Positions 10,247 to 24,000 of a stretch of 64,000 bases of DNA are shown one piece after another. The notes under the pieces were generated by a model. It had not been told where the DNA came from and did no database searches. It saw only the letters and a list, made by a program, of their open reading frames with translations. Each line of letters opens with the position of its first letter. Position 1 is the first letter of the stretch. The stretch spans positions 72,761,999-72,825,998 of the forward strand of contig NC_086382.1 of the NCBI RefSeq assembly GCF_036588685.1. The letters run 5' to 3'. The position numbers and the translations under genes were made by a program. The DNA comes from Mytilus trossulus. Lineage: Eukaryota > Mollusca > Bivalvia > Mytilida > Mytilidae.

Positions 10247-12300
10247 GATTGTGTAGTATAAATCCAAGTATAACTAGTAATAGTGTGAAATAAAGTTATA
10301 ACTATATGACAAAAATGTCAAGTACTTAAAGACTATCTAACTATAGCCAATGAAAAATAGTAAATAGATGACAAACAATTGTTTGTAAATAATCTGAAAA
10401 GTAAGATAGGTTATTAACTATAATAAACTAAATGAAGAAGAAAGAAAAAAAAATCAATCAAATAACTACATATGAAATATGTCCTGTAAAAATAAATTTT
10501 ATTAATAAATTTATGTAAAGAAATATGTACTAAGTACAATAAGTATGATGTATGTCTACTATCTGAAATTCAAACTAAAGTAATTAGTATTATGAATATG
10601 TATATATAAATATAAATCAATGCAACTGAAAATGAATCAAGATTAATGAATGCAATTTAGTCAATATGAACAAATAAGGTAATATATACACAATAAGTAA
10701 TCAAAATACAATATCTAAACTTGGATTTGAGTTGTAAAGCTTCTACGTTTACACTCAACTCATAAGAAAGTACTTATATATACAAATATCAACTATCTAT
10801 AAGTATAATAAAGTCAGTATACAAATATAAGACTAGAGTATGGCAATAGACAAATCCAATATAAATCACCTCAAAAACCAATCAAGACTAAACTCAACTA
10901 AACACACTAGTAATCTACCCAAACTCTGGAAAAAAAAATAACTCACTAAGTCCTGAAAGAATTAACTAACAGATAAGTGCTAATGTGGGTAATAGTGTCA
11001 TGCTTGAGGGATAAGGATAGTTAATAATGTTAAAGTGACAAAGTGTTACAAGGTATTCAGTCTCACTACTGCTCTATCTAAACTTTTAATATGTATATAT
11101 TAAAGTTTAAGATTTAACTAATTTATGTCCTATTTATATGTAAATTCAAAATTTGAATTATATCAATATGACACACAACAATAAATCATCATACAAATAT
11201 TCAACATAAACACAATGTACACTAAGTATCAAAACACAGAAGTCAATATAAATGCACAGTGACAACACACAAATACAAACACAATCTATCAATACACAAT
11301 GATAATACAAATATAGTAATACACTATATCACATATAACACAAATAAAGTACAAGTATCAACTATGGGGTACTAGGAATGCTATGTGTATGTGTATGTAA
11401 GTAAATTTGCACAAGTAAACAAGTAACTGTAATAGCTACAATCAATCAATCATGTGTGTATTGATGTATGACTATATCAAGTCTAAGTCCAACTTGATAT
11501 GTAAAGTGTGTAAAAATATTTTAAAATATTTTAAATGTACACCCTAAGTGTATGTGTGTATGTACAAAGTAAGTTTCAGCTGTGCAAAAGTCTATCTAAA
11601 TCAGTATAGCTTAGTGTAATAAGTGGTTGCTAATGTAAACAAGCTTTGTGTATACAACTTCCGGTTCCGGTTGACCTTGACCTCACCCTGGGGGGTTGGG
11701 AAAATAAATGTAGGGGTGTCAAGTCTCAATTACAAAAAAAAATTAAAAAAAATCAAAGTACAATTACAACATGTACAAACACATCATATATAAATGTCTA
11801 TATATACTATTACAACTACTGTACAATCACTGTATGTAATAACTAAATCAGTTAAACCAAATCGTAAAATTTCAAATTTGTTTTCTGATGCTAAGTATCT
11901 AAATGTTTCTAAGTTTACAAATGAAAAAAAAATCAAAGTTTTTTTTTTTTTTGTTTTTTTTTAAAGTTCGCTTTTAAAAAAATTCAAAGTTCAAATCTAT
12001 ATGACATATATTATATGAACACACATGTATAGACAAAACATCAAACAAACACAACAGTGAACAATGACATTGATTATAGTTACCATAAAACTGCAATATA
12101 TTTTCACTGAAAATCCGTGTTGTTGACGTCCTATTTCTTGACTGACTTCCGGAAGTAAACACAAAGTTCAATATACGTATGTCGACCAGTGACGTACCAC
12201 TTCTTGTGACGTATCGATACACTAATGTCTATTATGTAATAACGGAGTTCCCTCCACAGGTAATGGAAATCGTTGATCTTTAATAACACTGATGAAATCT
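10247..12300 (-). other. Long untranslated leader of the gypsy element
   Basis: About 2.05 kb separates the primer-binding site from the gag ATG. It is AT-rich, with low-complexity runs (a T/A homopolymer patch near 11920-11965) and a more GC-rich patch at 11655-11720. No ORF is credible. It may hold packaging or translation-control signals, but none can be recognised by eye. Confidence 0.6.
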
Positions 12301-12313
12301 ACGTTGGGCGCCA
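12301..12313 (-). other. Primer-binding site, tRNA-Lys type
   Basis: On the sense strand TGGCGCCCAACGT begins three bases after the 5' LTR end. It is complementary to the 3' end of tRNA-Lys(CUU), the same 13 bases that begin the Lys1,2 primer site of some retroviruses. This sets the direction of the element (minus) and the position of the 5' LTR. Confidence 0.85.
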
Positions 12314-12316
12314 AAA

Positions 12317-13686
12317 TGTAGTCGTGCTTCCCATGTATTTAAATAACACAAACACGTTGATAGGTTTAGGTTCTTTATTTCATCAGAATTGATGGTAATA
12401 TTCTAACAAAAATGACCCTGAAATAATAACAATATATTTCTTATACAATTCAATAAGTAGTAATTATCAATTACTATAAAATCAATATATCTATATGCAT
12501 AGAAGAAAACTGTAGATTTCCTTTGCTCTTTAAAATAATATTATTACAAGCTACACAAAACGATATTACACCATTCCGAATTCTGTATTAAATAAGTACA
12601 TTCTATATTTCTCTGTATTTAGTGCATTGTGAAATATGCAACGACAGACTAAGTTCACAGCTAATACATAGCTACGCTTGTAGTATCATACCGAAAATAG
12701 TTAGTTTAACATAATAATAACACGCAATTGTAAGTGCAAACAAGACATTCCGTTTTGCAACAGTTACACAAAGCAGACAATACATTTAAGCAAAGCAACA
12801 TAAAAGTAACATGAACAATACAAACTTTATACATATAAACATACCTCACATGTAGTGCAAAGGTCTTTTCACCAACTGATTGATTTGAATCAGTTTACAT
12901 TCTGTTTCAATAGTATAACCTGAAGACAAAATATTAAAATCATAGAAACCTTATTTATACTGCTAGATTAGAATAATCAGAGTTATCTATCCTTAAATCT
13001 GGTGAATCAAATATTTACTTGTATTAACTTTAAAGAAGTATAAAATCATTTAACGCTCACTCATACAAACTGTTAAAATAGATTATATATTAATGTTACT
13101 AGAAATTAAAGTATAAATAATACTTTTACCAGTTTTATGTAGATTTTATATAGTTTATTAAATCTTACAAATAAAACTATATTATCAAGTTTATCTTTAT
13201 TACTTTATGAGTTATGAATAGATTACACATAACTTTACTATTTAATCAATCGCACACACCTTTCATAATACGGTCACCTATTCATTCAATTATACACTTA
13301 AATATCACTCACTCTTGGACATTAAAACTGGAATGTTATTGTAATGAATATATTAGTAATAAACTGACCTTATAAAAGAATATGAAAGTCCTAGACTATT
13401 TCAAGAACCAAATTAAAGATATAACAACTTCCAATAGAGCTGAAGAAAATGGCTACCACTTCATATAAATATTTTAGCCAAGTGACCAGAACAAAGAATA
13501 GTTAAACAAAAGATTCCCGCCTAAATCATAGTGACCAATAGAAAAGATATAAACAATAGGAAATGTTCTACCTGAATAAACTAGCAGACTACAAATTACA
13601 ATAAATGTAAAAAGAATATATCCAGTATATATTCTAATAACATAAAACTTAATTAACATAAAACATAAAAATATAGCTCTACCACA
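12317..13686 (-). repeat. 5' LTR of the gypsy element
   Basis: 1370 bases, the same as 3408-4777 as far as read. On the sense strand it runs from 13686 to 12317 and would carry the promoter and polyadenylation site; neither is clearly recognisable. The flanking TTCA duplication is at 13687-13690. Confidence 0.95.
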
Positions 13687-13690
13687 TTCA

Positions 13691-15046
13691 TTTAATAATT
13701 CATAACAAAAAATAAGATATATCATTATTAACAAGATACTGTTTACAATGTTGTTTGAATAACACAATGAGAACAAGATATAACCATTCGATAAGTACTA
13801 TGGATTCATTTTTGTTTTGGCCAGGGATACCAATTTTTTGTGGATTGAGGATAACTAACATTTTGGAAGATATTAATCTTTGTGTGTTATTGTTATCTCC
13901 ATTCTAATGAAACTGACAGAAAACAAAGTTAAATAGATATAGGATAATGTGGTGTGACATGTATTTAAAGTTTGTCCTATGCCATCTGCGCTTGCGCGTA
14001 CGTCCCATATAATTAATTGTCAATTGATGCCATGTAAATAAGTGATGTTATCCAATGAATATCACATAATAAACACATATCATTACAAATCAAACAAAAG
14101 AATAAATAAATAACATTTTTACCCTCATTCAAATTATGGTTCAAGATTTTATTTATATGTGACAGCATATTCAAAGTTATATTAGTAGATCCTTTACCAC
14201 TTTTTGTCATATTTTTGCAGCTTGAGTAACCTTCCTATGTTTTGATCTCTGTGACATAGTTGAGACAAAAATATGCATGATAGGGATTCTTGCAAAGAAG
14301 TGAAAATATATGACAGCAAATACATATTTGATTATTCTATTCCAATCTGATATAAATAATTTGAGTTAACATCATGAAATGAAAAAGACTAACCAATTGT
14401 CAGAAAGTTCAAAAATTTTATAACCCCTTTTTACTTCGAAAGCTATACAAGACTGGATCAGGTGGAAATGAGAGCATCTGTAACTAATTATGACTGAATA
14501 TTATGTAATAATCTTCTAAATCAAGATTGTATTTCAGGTATCATATATGTTCAACATTAACCAATGAATGAAGCAAATAAAGTCAAGGTAAAATGAAGAG
14601 TGGTATCCAATAAAACTTATTCATCTCACTAACATGCACTACACAAAAACTCCATGATATGAGGTAAATATGTCAGGTGAACACTGCTTGGCAGACATGT
14701 ATATAGTTTGAAATGTTTATATATTAAATATAGACTGTCTATCATTCATTATAACTAACAGGAACATGAGTCAAATCATTCAATACTGTATATTTATATG
14801 TAGTCACCAAACCCTAAAGATGAGTTTCAAGGCTTACAAAATGTCAATAAAATAAATCAATGTCGACCAGATATCATCTGTATACAAGATACAAATTATG
14901 CAGTTCTTTCAACTTCAAAATATAAAGCTTATACCAAGAAATGTGCATCCCTATATCTTGTGGTCCACAACTTTATAGCAGGCAAGACAACATAATATTT
15001 TTTTAAAAATGTAATAAAAATCCCCTCTATATGAAATCCACCATTT
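13691..15046. other. Gene-free stretch with a dispersed-repeat copy (about 13875-14070)
   Basis: The part 13875-14070 contains TTATCTCCATTCTAATGAAA, CTGCGCTTGCGCGTACGTCC and GTCAATTGATGCCATGTAA, also found at 32768-32945 and partly at 17600-17770. It is one member of a dispersed family. The remainder is AT-rich, presumably the 3' flank of the GH3 gene; no clear polyadenylation signal was assigned. Confidence 0.5.
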
Positions 15047-18000
15047 TTAGAGTTTTGTTTCGACAATTTTAAATGTAGCACTGAGAACATTTGAAGGCAC
15101 TGTCTTCTTCTGGTTGGGTAGCTGTCCACCAACATATACTTGTATGGAGCCTGTAAATATAAAAAAAAAACTATTTTTAGAAATTACAAAACAATGTGTA
15201 TACAGTCATTAATGTATGCAACTTTAACTTTGTTCTAATATGAAATTCTTTAAGTGAATCAACATCTGAAGTAGTGATTGTGCAGGAGGGTTAAAACAAG
15301 TGGATTACGCTTAATATGCACAGTTGTCTTAATATGAATAGGAATAAGTCACCATACAAAACAGCATCCTCATAACAAATATAAGTGTAACATTACTTCT
15401 GGCATGATCAACCACAATGACTGCAAAATGTGTACTTCATTTTTTTATAACATGTATATACCTGTCCTGAAGACACCACACTTGCTGGCAAAACTTGTGA
15501 ACTAATAAAACTATTGAATGATGTAAAACATTTGAGTGTTGTTGTCTTTTGTGGCGATTTGATTATCTTAGATATATTTGATAAAACTAATTTCTGTTTC
15601 AGTTATTATTTGCCTTAGAATAAAGTCAAGCAGAAGGATATAATCAAACATCTTATAAAATGTAGCTTATTTCAATCTTTGAATCTGAAATGAGTTTATA
15701 TGTTGATGCGACTGTCATATAAGTGAGAGGTTTAGCTAGCTATAAAACCAGGTTTAATCAAACATTTTCTACATAACAAAATGCCTGTACCTAGTCGGGT
15801 TTGATGTGTTTGAGCTTTTGATTTTGCCATTTGATTAGGAACTTTCAGTTTTGAATATTCCTCAAAGTAAGCTTTTTTTGCGATTTTACTTTTTATTTTG
15901 AATTGTACATTAGTACTTGTTATAGTTTGGAAATATAACTTTGAATTAAAGTATCCATTGCAGTATTACCTGGCTCTATAACAAATCCTTTATCGGTCCA
16001 CACAGCCATACTTTGAGCATCTATTGTGAGTTTGACTGTGACATTGGTATGTCGTTGTATAAACACTCTATCTACTGCTACCAACTGTAAATTAGGCATT
16101 GGTTCCTTTGTTGTCAACCAATGTATATATACTTGTACTACCTGAAAATGTGGATGTGTGGAAATATTTTATTACAAAATGGTAAATGTAATCAAAGTCT
16201 TGAACTTGAAAAAATCTGAATAAAATTGAAACCTATTTTTTTGGGAGGAAAACTGTAAACTATTTTTTTGAGAATAAGTTTGAACTGCTTGCACTACCAC
16301 AAGGTCTAAAACCCTTAAGTTACTTAAATGTCACTCAAATTGTGTACATGATACTTGAATGACTAACTGACTGACAGCCCAGAAACCTCTATCCACTCAC
16401 TTAGGATCTTAGGTGGGGAATATTAAATCTTTTCTTTTAATGCATTGGCAAGAGAACATACCTTCATGTGAGAAGACTACATAAGTTTGATTAACTTGTG
16501 TCTCATCCCTGTTGCATATTTAAGCAAATGAAATATGTTTAAACTAAACATACCTTTAATAAAATTGAGAAAGGAAGTGGGGAAAATGTCAAAGAGACAA
16601 CCTGAGTTACCTGACCAAAAAGTCTTTAACAGTTATAAAAAGAAAACACAGGCAGGCTTCAGCTGGTCCTTAATCACAAATGGGCACTAGTTCAGTGAAA
16701 ATGGAAGTCACACTAAACTTAAAAAATAAATAAATAAAAACTAAAATTAAAAAACATACAAGACTAATTCTAAAATTTCTTGATCTTTACCTCATCTCCA
16801 TCAAATAAACCAGTATTGGTAACAGTCACTTGTAAAAGAACTGGTTCCCCAACTTTAACTGTAGCTGGTACCACTAGATTTGAATAGTTGTATGTAGTAT
16901 AGGTTAATCCAAAACCGAAAGGATAGAGAGGTTCTCCACTGAAATATCTGTAAGTCTTCTCCTTCATACTGTAATCAATCATTGAGGGTATCTGTAACAG
17001 ACAGAAATTGACATGGACTTTACTTATTGTTAACGGCAAAATATTGCTATATTCAATAATAAAGAAGCAATTTTTGGTCGAAAATTTTTATGATTTATAG
17101 GGTAGAAGTAGAAATGCGACAGGTTTGTCTTATATATGATGTTTAATATGTTATATTTTGGGCAGTTTATAAATTTGTACATGTATTGTTTATATGCCTT
17201 TAACCCTTTAGAGGGGTATAAGTCTGCATTTCATTAATTTATAACTAAATTATAATCTCACCTGATCAGCATACTTGTACCATGTGTATGGTAGACGCCC
17301 ACTTGGATTGACACGGTTATTGACTGTTGTAAACAAAGTAAGCAGAGCTTCTCCTGTGGCTTGAGCTGGGTAGAAACACTGGAATATATTGACAACATTT
17401 TTGTTTTCCTCTGCCCATGTAATATTGACTGGTCCAGCAGTAAATAACAGTAACACCACAGATACATCACCACCTGGAATAAAGTATATATGAACTTTAG
17501 TGACCAAGCTCATCTACACAATCCCCTCCCCCTTATTTTCCATGACAAAAGGAAAATCTTATAGTGACCTGATGGCACAATTTTTTTCTGTTTCCTGATT
17601 CTGATAATTTTTATTATGATTTTACACAGTTAAAACATGTATTTAAAATCTATCATATGCTGTCTACGCTTGTGTGTAGCTCCCATAACATCAATTGTCA
17701 ATTGATGCCATGTAAGAAAGTGACCTTATCCAATCAAAATGAACATTACAAACGTTGTTGCATTAGAATATGATTATACACAGTGATGTTGTCTTGTACA
17801 ATATGTTTTTGAATTTTTGACATTGACCAAGTAACTCCAAAAGCTCTAAGGATTTTCTCTCAATATATGTGAGCACATATCCATATGGATACAGTCCTAT
17901 ATGTAGTATTTGATTAAGCATCACATATAAAAGACAAAAGGAAAAAAATGAGATGAGACATCAATCTAAATAATATGAATATGTTTCTCTCTAAAGTAAA

Positions 18001-21000
18001 GAATATTTTCTCTATGTTTACTGTTAATAGATGTAAATATAATATGTTGCTACTAGTTTATCCAGAGACAGGAGCATTTTTCTAATAACAATTTTGAGAT
18101 CAGTCTATGTCAAAACATAAGTACTACTCATGGAATGTGTTTCTCTTTATAAATCCACCACAACTGACCATACTTAACAGCATCCTGTAACAATTGAAGC
18201 TGTTTCCCTGGTAACTCCATATCTCTTCTATCTTTTCCTTCCGATTCTATTTCTGTACCTGTTGTATGAATAAAAGAAACAATAAGACAGCAAGCTAACA
18301 ATACAGTATATAATAACCAAAAGACATCTCAAGCTCATCATAAAATCTTCTACAAAAGACAAGTGTATGATAAGTCAGTGCAAGTTTATACTAAATGCTG
18401 TTTTTGTGTTAGACATACCCTGCTATTGTCTTTGGACTTTCTCTATGCTATAATTTGTAAAGAAGTGAATGACAAACTGGAAAGTTTATTATGTATTATA
18501 ATTTTATATGTGTTTACTTTTTTGTTTATAAATTGTAAATTAACAGCTCATTATTAAAGTGTGTATTAAGTTTCTTTAACAGAGAGTGCAGTAAAAATGA
18601 TAAAATAATTTCTAAACCAACCATTTGCTTTAATAATCTATCAAAAAGCATTAAAATATATTTTTACCTGTGCCAAGACATACAAATACAATATATGAAT
18701 CTTTAACAGCATATTGTATGTCTGATGATGAATACTTGGTACATTTGTTACCGTCCTGACAGCCTGCAGCATAGGAGGCATCTACTGCCACTTTACGGAG
18801 GCTCTCCCAGGGGGTGGAGACAAAACGTGGATCAGCATCTGGGGAGTAATCTCCAAACAACTGTCCTGTGTTGTTAGCCATAGGTCCTACAACCTGAAAA
18901 GTTCACATTATTATTTTCTTAACTTGTGTATTGAGGTCTGTAAACAATTATTTTATATTATAAAGATTACATTATTTTATCACTGTGTTAAAACATTACA
19001 ATGAACAACATCAGTGGCGGATCCAGAAATTTTCATAAGTGGGGGCCCACTGACTGCCTAAGAGGGGGCCTGCTTGAGTCATGCTTCACTGATTCCCTAT
19101 ATAAGCAAACAAATTTTTCCTCTATAAGGGGGGCCCGGGCCTCATGGGTCCCCCTAAATCCGCCTCTGAACATTTCCTCATTTTAACTGGTAGACAACCA
19201 TTATGCTTTAAACAAATGTTTGTAACCAAAATAAAGTACAACAGCCATTTATGCACATGATAAATTTCTACAATGTTATTTCTTGTTTCAATGTTTCAGC
19301 AATAAAATGTACTTTTACAAACTTGAATGCTTCTTTTCTTGTAATCACACAGAATTGTAAAAGGAATGACTATGTGTGTATCTATATTTGGGCATCATAC
19401 AAAAAATAGGCAAATCCAATGTGCCCTGCCCCCCTTTTTGTGGAAAAAATTGGGTTGATTATATAGGGAATCACATAGGAATGACAGTAGTTTGGCAACA
19501 AGTTCTGGATCCGCCACTGAAAAATGTGCTGACCTTAAGGGCCCTATATACATCCTAATTACAGAACAAAGAAATATTTTACTCTTTTAAAGTAAAGAAA
19601 AGGTATAGCCTTCCAACATATCATCTTATGGTTTACTGCAAAAATAAAAAGAAACTTACTGCAATTTTTGGTATTTGTTTAAATATTGGCAGCACAGTCT
19701 GTCCTCCCTTTAACATGACAATAGATTTATATGCAGCCTCTAGAGCTAAATCTCTGTGATCTTTACTCTGTATAACAGACAGGTTTAACTGCATGTAAGG
19801 GTTTGTTGATGGCGGATCAAATTCTCCTAGCCTCATTCTGGTATTAAATAATGGCTTCACTTTTTCTCTCACAGTATCTTCTGTTAATTTTTTCTGTTTA
19901 ATAGCATCCACTGAAAGTAAAATTAGAAGATAACGGTTTTTTACTTTTACTTCCAAGATATAAAAGTTGTTTGAACTAAACACATTTTCTATGCATTTTT
20001 AAGTTTATTTTTGCCATACACATGATACGGATATTTTGGTGTTTTTATTATTAAGAGATTGAAAATGACATGTATTTTGAGACTTGAAAATATTTAAGCT
20101 CAAAAAACAATATAGAAATATCAGGATAAGTATTATCAAAATAAGCATCTTTTGCATTTCTGCTATAGACATACAATATTTGTGTTACCCTTATTCATTG
20201 CATAAATGTTATCAAATTATACATATCACCTTCGGGTTGTTGTTTCTTTGACACATTCCCAATTTCATATCTCAATTTTATGTAACTTACACATGTATAA
20301 ATACTCAGGTTTATAAAAGTTTCATGACAATTATACATCTAACTTACACATATATAGATACACAGGTTTATATGAGTTCCCAGACAATTCTAAGTTACAC
20401 CCAGCATTAACACATCCTGCCACTGTATCAATAGGGTCCAGATAATACTGGTGCCAAAACATTATGTTTTCTATGGCTACCTCATCACTCACGACATATC
20501 CAGTAAAATTCCATTCATCACGTAAAATACTTGTTAGTAGTTTACTGTTTGCACATGCTGGCACCCCATTTATACTGCAAAATATAAAGACATCTTTTAT
20601 TTCTAAAAGACGATATACAATGGGTTATCAAGTTTGAATGAGATCAATATTACACATTAAAGAAAACCTCCAAAAAAGCTTTTTTCAGATTTTATTGATG
20701 AATTGTGACATAAATACAGTTGTTGTCTTTTCAAAAAAGTCACTGCTAAACTTTCTGTAGAAAATGTGGGAAAAGTGAAAGAAACAAACATGAAGGCTGT
20801 ATAATTGCTTATACATTATTGTAATTGCTTACTTCCATTTCATTTGAACTTTGGTGTATTATACGTATGTTGTTCCATTGGCAATCACAACACATCTCCT
20901 TTTTTAATAGTTTTTTAAGTTGAAGAAAAATTCATTAAGTTATAGAGAACTACCTATTATAACTACACATAAGGCTGTAGGATCCAGCATCGACACACTT

Positions 21001-24000
21001 CTTGAATGCAGGTAGAAATGTTAGTCTCCAGTCTCTTTCTGATACCTAAAAGTAATACCGAATATATCTGCTTGTCTTTATTAGACCAAGGATTTGTATA
21101 GACTGTAATGAATACTACTACATAAAACATAAGTACAAATCAGAAAGATATAAAACCTTATTTAATTCACACATATCTCTCTATGTTAGAATTGGGATGT
21201 ATTTTGTCATTTTTTAAAGTATTATGCAGTTGATTAAAAATAGAACTCTGCAGCATCTATCAACCTTAATTTTGCCGGAAATGTAGAACCTTGACATTGG
21301 ATTAAGCTCTAAAGGGTGGCCATCATTAAAACTATGTTGGAATAAGATTGGATGAAAGACTTCAACTCTAAACAACGCAAGTGCTGAAATACTGTTACAG
21401 ATAGGTATATAAAGGACAAATAACTGCATTACTTTATTTTAGGTGATAAAGCATCCTGCATCTACTAAGTTTGAAGATTTCTGGAAAAATAACTGTACAA
21501 TTGAAGTATTCTAAAATATTTCTAAGTTTGTTTTTAAAACAAACAAAAAAGAATTTAGTTAAACATGTTAAACAGAATTTAGCTATGAATTTTTTGTCAA
21601 GTTGAGCACAAATATTAGTGATGTGAACACACAGTTGCAAATGATGTTTAAATATTTTGAACATTTGTGAACATTTGAAAACTGCACATAACTTCCATAT
21701 TTAAATGTAACTACGTAACTACAATATCGTGAGTATATATAATTTTTAATAAAAATTCTGTTTCTTAGCCACAGTACCTAATTATTAAAACTTACCACAG
21801 CATTAAAACCAAATCTAGAGGATGGAATATCTTCTGGTCCCCCATGGACATCAAAGTGTTTACACCCAGCATTAGCTCTGATATACTTTGGATGATCTCC
21901 CTGTAGACCCTTCACAAAGCTGGTGGCATACAGTCCACTCAAGTGGGGATCCTCTCCATACGTTTCCTAATGTACAAGACAAAACATCATAGGATTCTTA
22001 ATGAATGATTTAGTCCATGTGATTCAGTCTAATAATGTTAACATTTGTTAGGTGCACTCTGCTCATGCTTTCAAATATGTTTATGTTACTTAACCATGAC
22101 TTCTTCTTGAGGTAAAATATATTAATCAAGTAGCATGGGTTAATACATTACAAGAGCAAACTTTGTTTGTAGATTTTTCTGTTGTTTAGTTCTAAATTTC
22201 CGACATTAATGTAAGTGGACAGCTGTTTGAAATCTGAAGTATCTGACAACTACATATGTATATGGCCTGAGAACACAGTTATTTTGTAGTGCTTTTTTTT
22301 AGACATCAAATATGGATAGTTTAAGCATTAATAAATAGCTCATGTCAGACTCATGCTACTTTTTTTTTACTACCTGTAAAGTCTATCTTATAAATGTATA
22401 AGGACCTAAGTTTTAACATTGTATTTATATTGTGTCATAGGTCAAACTTATTCTTTCAGTGTATTTTTACTTGCTTTTGTTTAAATGTCTTTTTGATTGA
22501 GTTAAGCCATTCCAATTGATATTGCATAGCAAGTCTTTTATGCTGTTTTATGCAATGTTACAGTAAATGTCTCAGGTTAGAGTGAAGGCTGATGCCTGTT
22601 AAAATGTTTAAACTCACTATACTGTTATACACCTGTCATATGTCAGGTGCCTGTTGTTCAGTTGTTGTCATTTATATAGTTTAGAACATTAGTTTTCCTG
22701 TTCGAATTGTTTTACAGACATCCTATAAACATGTAGGTTACTTTTTGTTGTGAGTCAAGGCTCTATACTTTGACCAATAATTGTTTACTTTTTATACATT
22801 GTGACTTTGATGGATAGTTGTCTCATTGGCACTCATACCACATTCTCCTATTCATTTAAACAATTTTAGCAAATGTTCTTCTGTATATGATTTAAGCATA
22901 TATCAATTATCTAATGAGATTCAAACAGTTAAAAGGTAAATACATTGTACATTCTACAAGTAAATATCAATTCATCTAAAAAATGAAAACACAATCTTCA
23001 ATCAATAATGAAAAAAATCTATAAATTAAATTATTCACAGAGTGAGACATATGTTTAACAACACTGTGATCTATTAAATATGCAGAATACTTTTAACAAT
23101 GTCTTATTGTCTGTTTTCTTTGTCTTCTCCCTTTGTTATGTCTTTTAGATATTTATATACCTCTAATTTTGTATTTTAATAGGCAGATCCAGGAGGGCCT
23201 TAATGGGGGGCCCGAGCTCCCCCTTTCTTGGGAAATATTTGATTGATTATACAGAAAATAGCTGAAGCATGACTTGAGTCCCCCCCTTTTAAGCCAGTCA
23301 GAGGGTCCCCCTTATGAAAAATTCTGGATTTGCCACTTATTTTCATCCTTGATAATGTACATGAACATGATGAAGTTACTAAGCAGTAAAGTTAAAAACA
23401 TCATTATTTTTGTTTGATTACCTGGTTTCTTCCCCACAGTGGATTTCTCATGATGTTTATAACAGGGCTGAAGCAGCTGAGTCCAGTATGATCGTAGTAA
23501 TAACCATGGCGTACATCATTATTGTGTTTTGCTCTTACTTCCTTGGCTGTAGCTTCTGCCACACGGAAAATTAAATCTGAACTTAAAATGAAATGACATA
23601 TATAAATGCATACGGGTTTACATTTTTTTCTAATTTCCATTACATATGTTAATTATTTTAGATCAGATATTGTAATTTCAAAAATAAGAATATTTCCCAT
23701 ATAAAACGTGGGCAAATTGACAAAAAGAAAACATGACAAATTCCTAATTCAAATAAAACTGCCATTGTCTGCATCAACAATGATCAACAATTAGCTGTGG
23801 AATCAAAGCTCAGGTGGTCCTTATGTTATCAGGTGCAATATCTCAACTATTTGACAATATTATCTTTTTTTTTAAAGTCTCCTTCAAACAGTCAAATTAA
23901 ATGATCAATATACATGTATATAAACTTAAGCATGATAAGTCATAGTCCAAATAAACACAGAATAGACCACTTTAGAGTTCATCCGTCACTGGAAAAAACT

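Larger units (their letters stand above)
3408..13686 (-). mobile_element. Ty3/gypsy LTR retrotransposon, nearly complete, one frameshift in pol
   Basis: A 10,279-base element on the minus strand. It has 1370-base LTRs at both ends, TG...CA termini, a 4-base target duplication, a tRNA-Lys primer-binding site, a polypurine tract, gag with a zinc knuckle, and pol in the order protease, reverse transcriptase, RNase H, integrase. That domain order defines Ty3/gypsy rather than Ty1/copia. I found no difference between the two LTRs by reading them side by side (constant offset of 8909 bases), so insertion is recent. There is no third envelope-like ORF. The long LTRs and a 2 kb leader make non-coding DNA nearly half of the element. 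One extra base in a T run breaks the reverse-transcriptase frame. The lineage within gypsy cannot be fixed without a tree. Confidence 0.95.

Noticed and set aside
3408-13686. An infectious retrovirus-like element with an envelope gene
   Set aside because: There is no third ORF between pol and the 3' LTR (only about 40 bases) and none in the leader, so it is an envelope-less gypsy retrotransposon.
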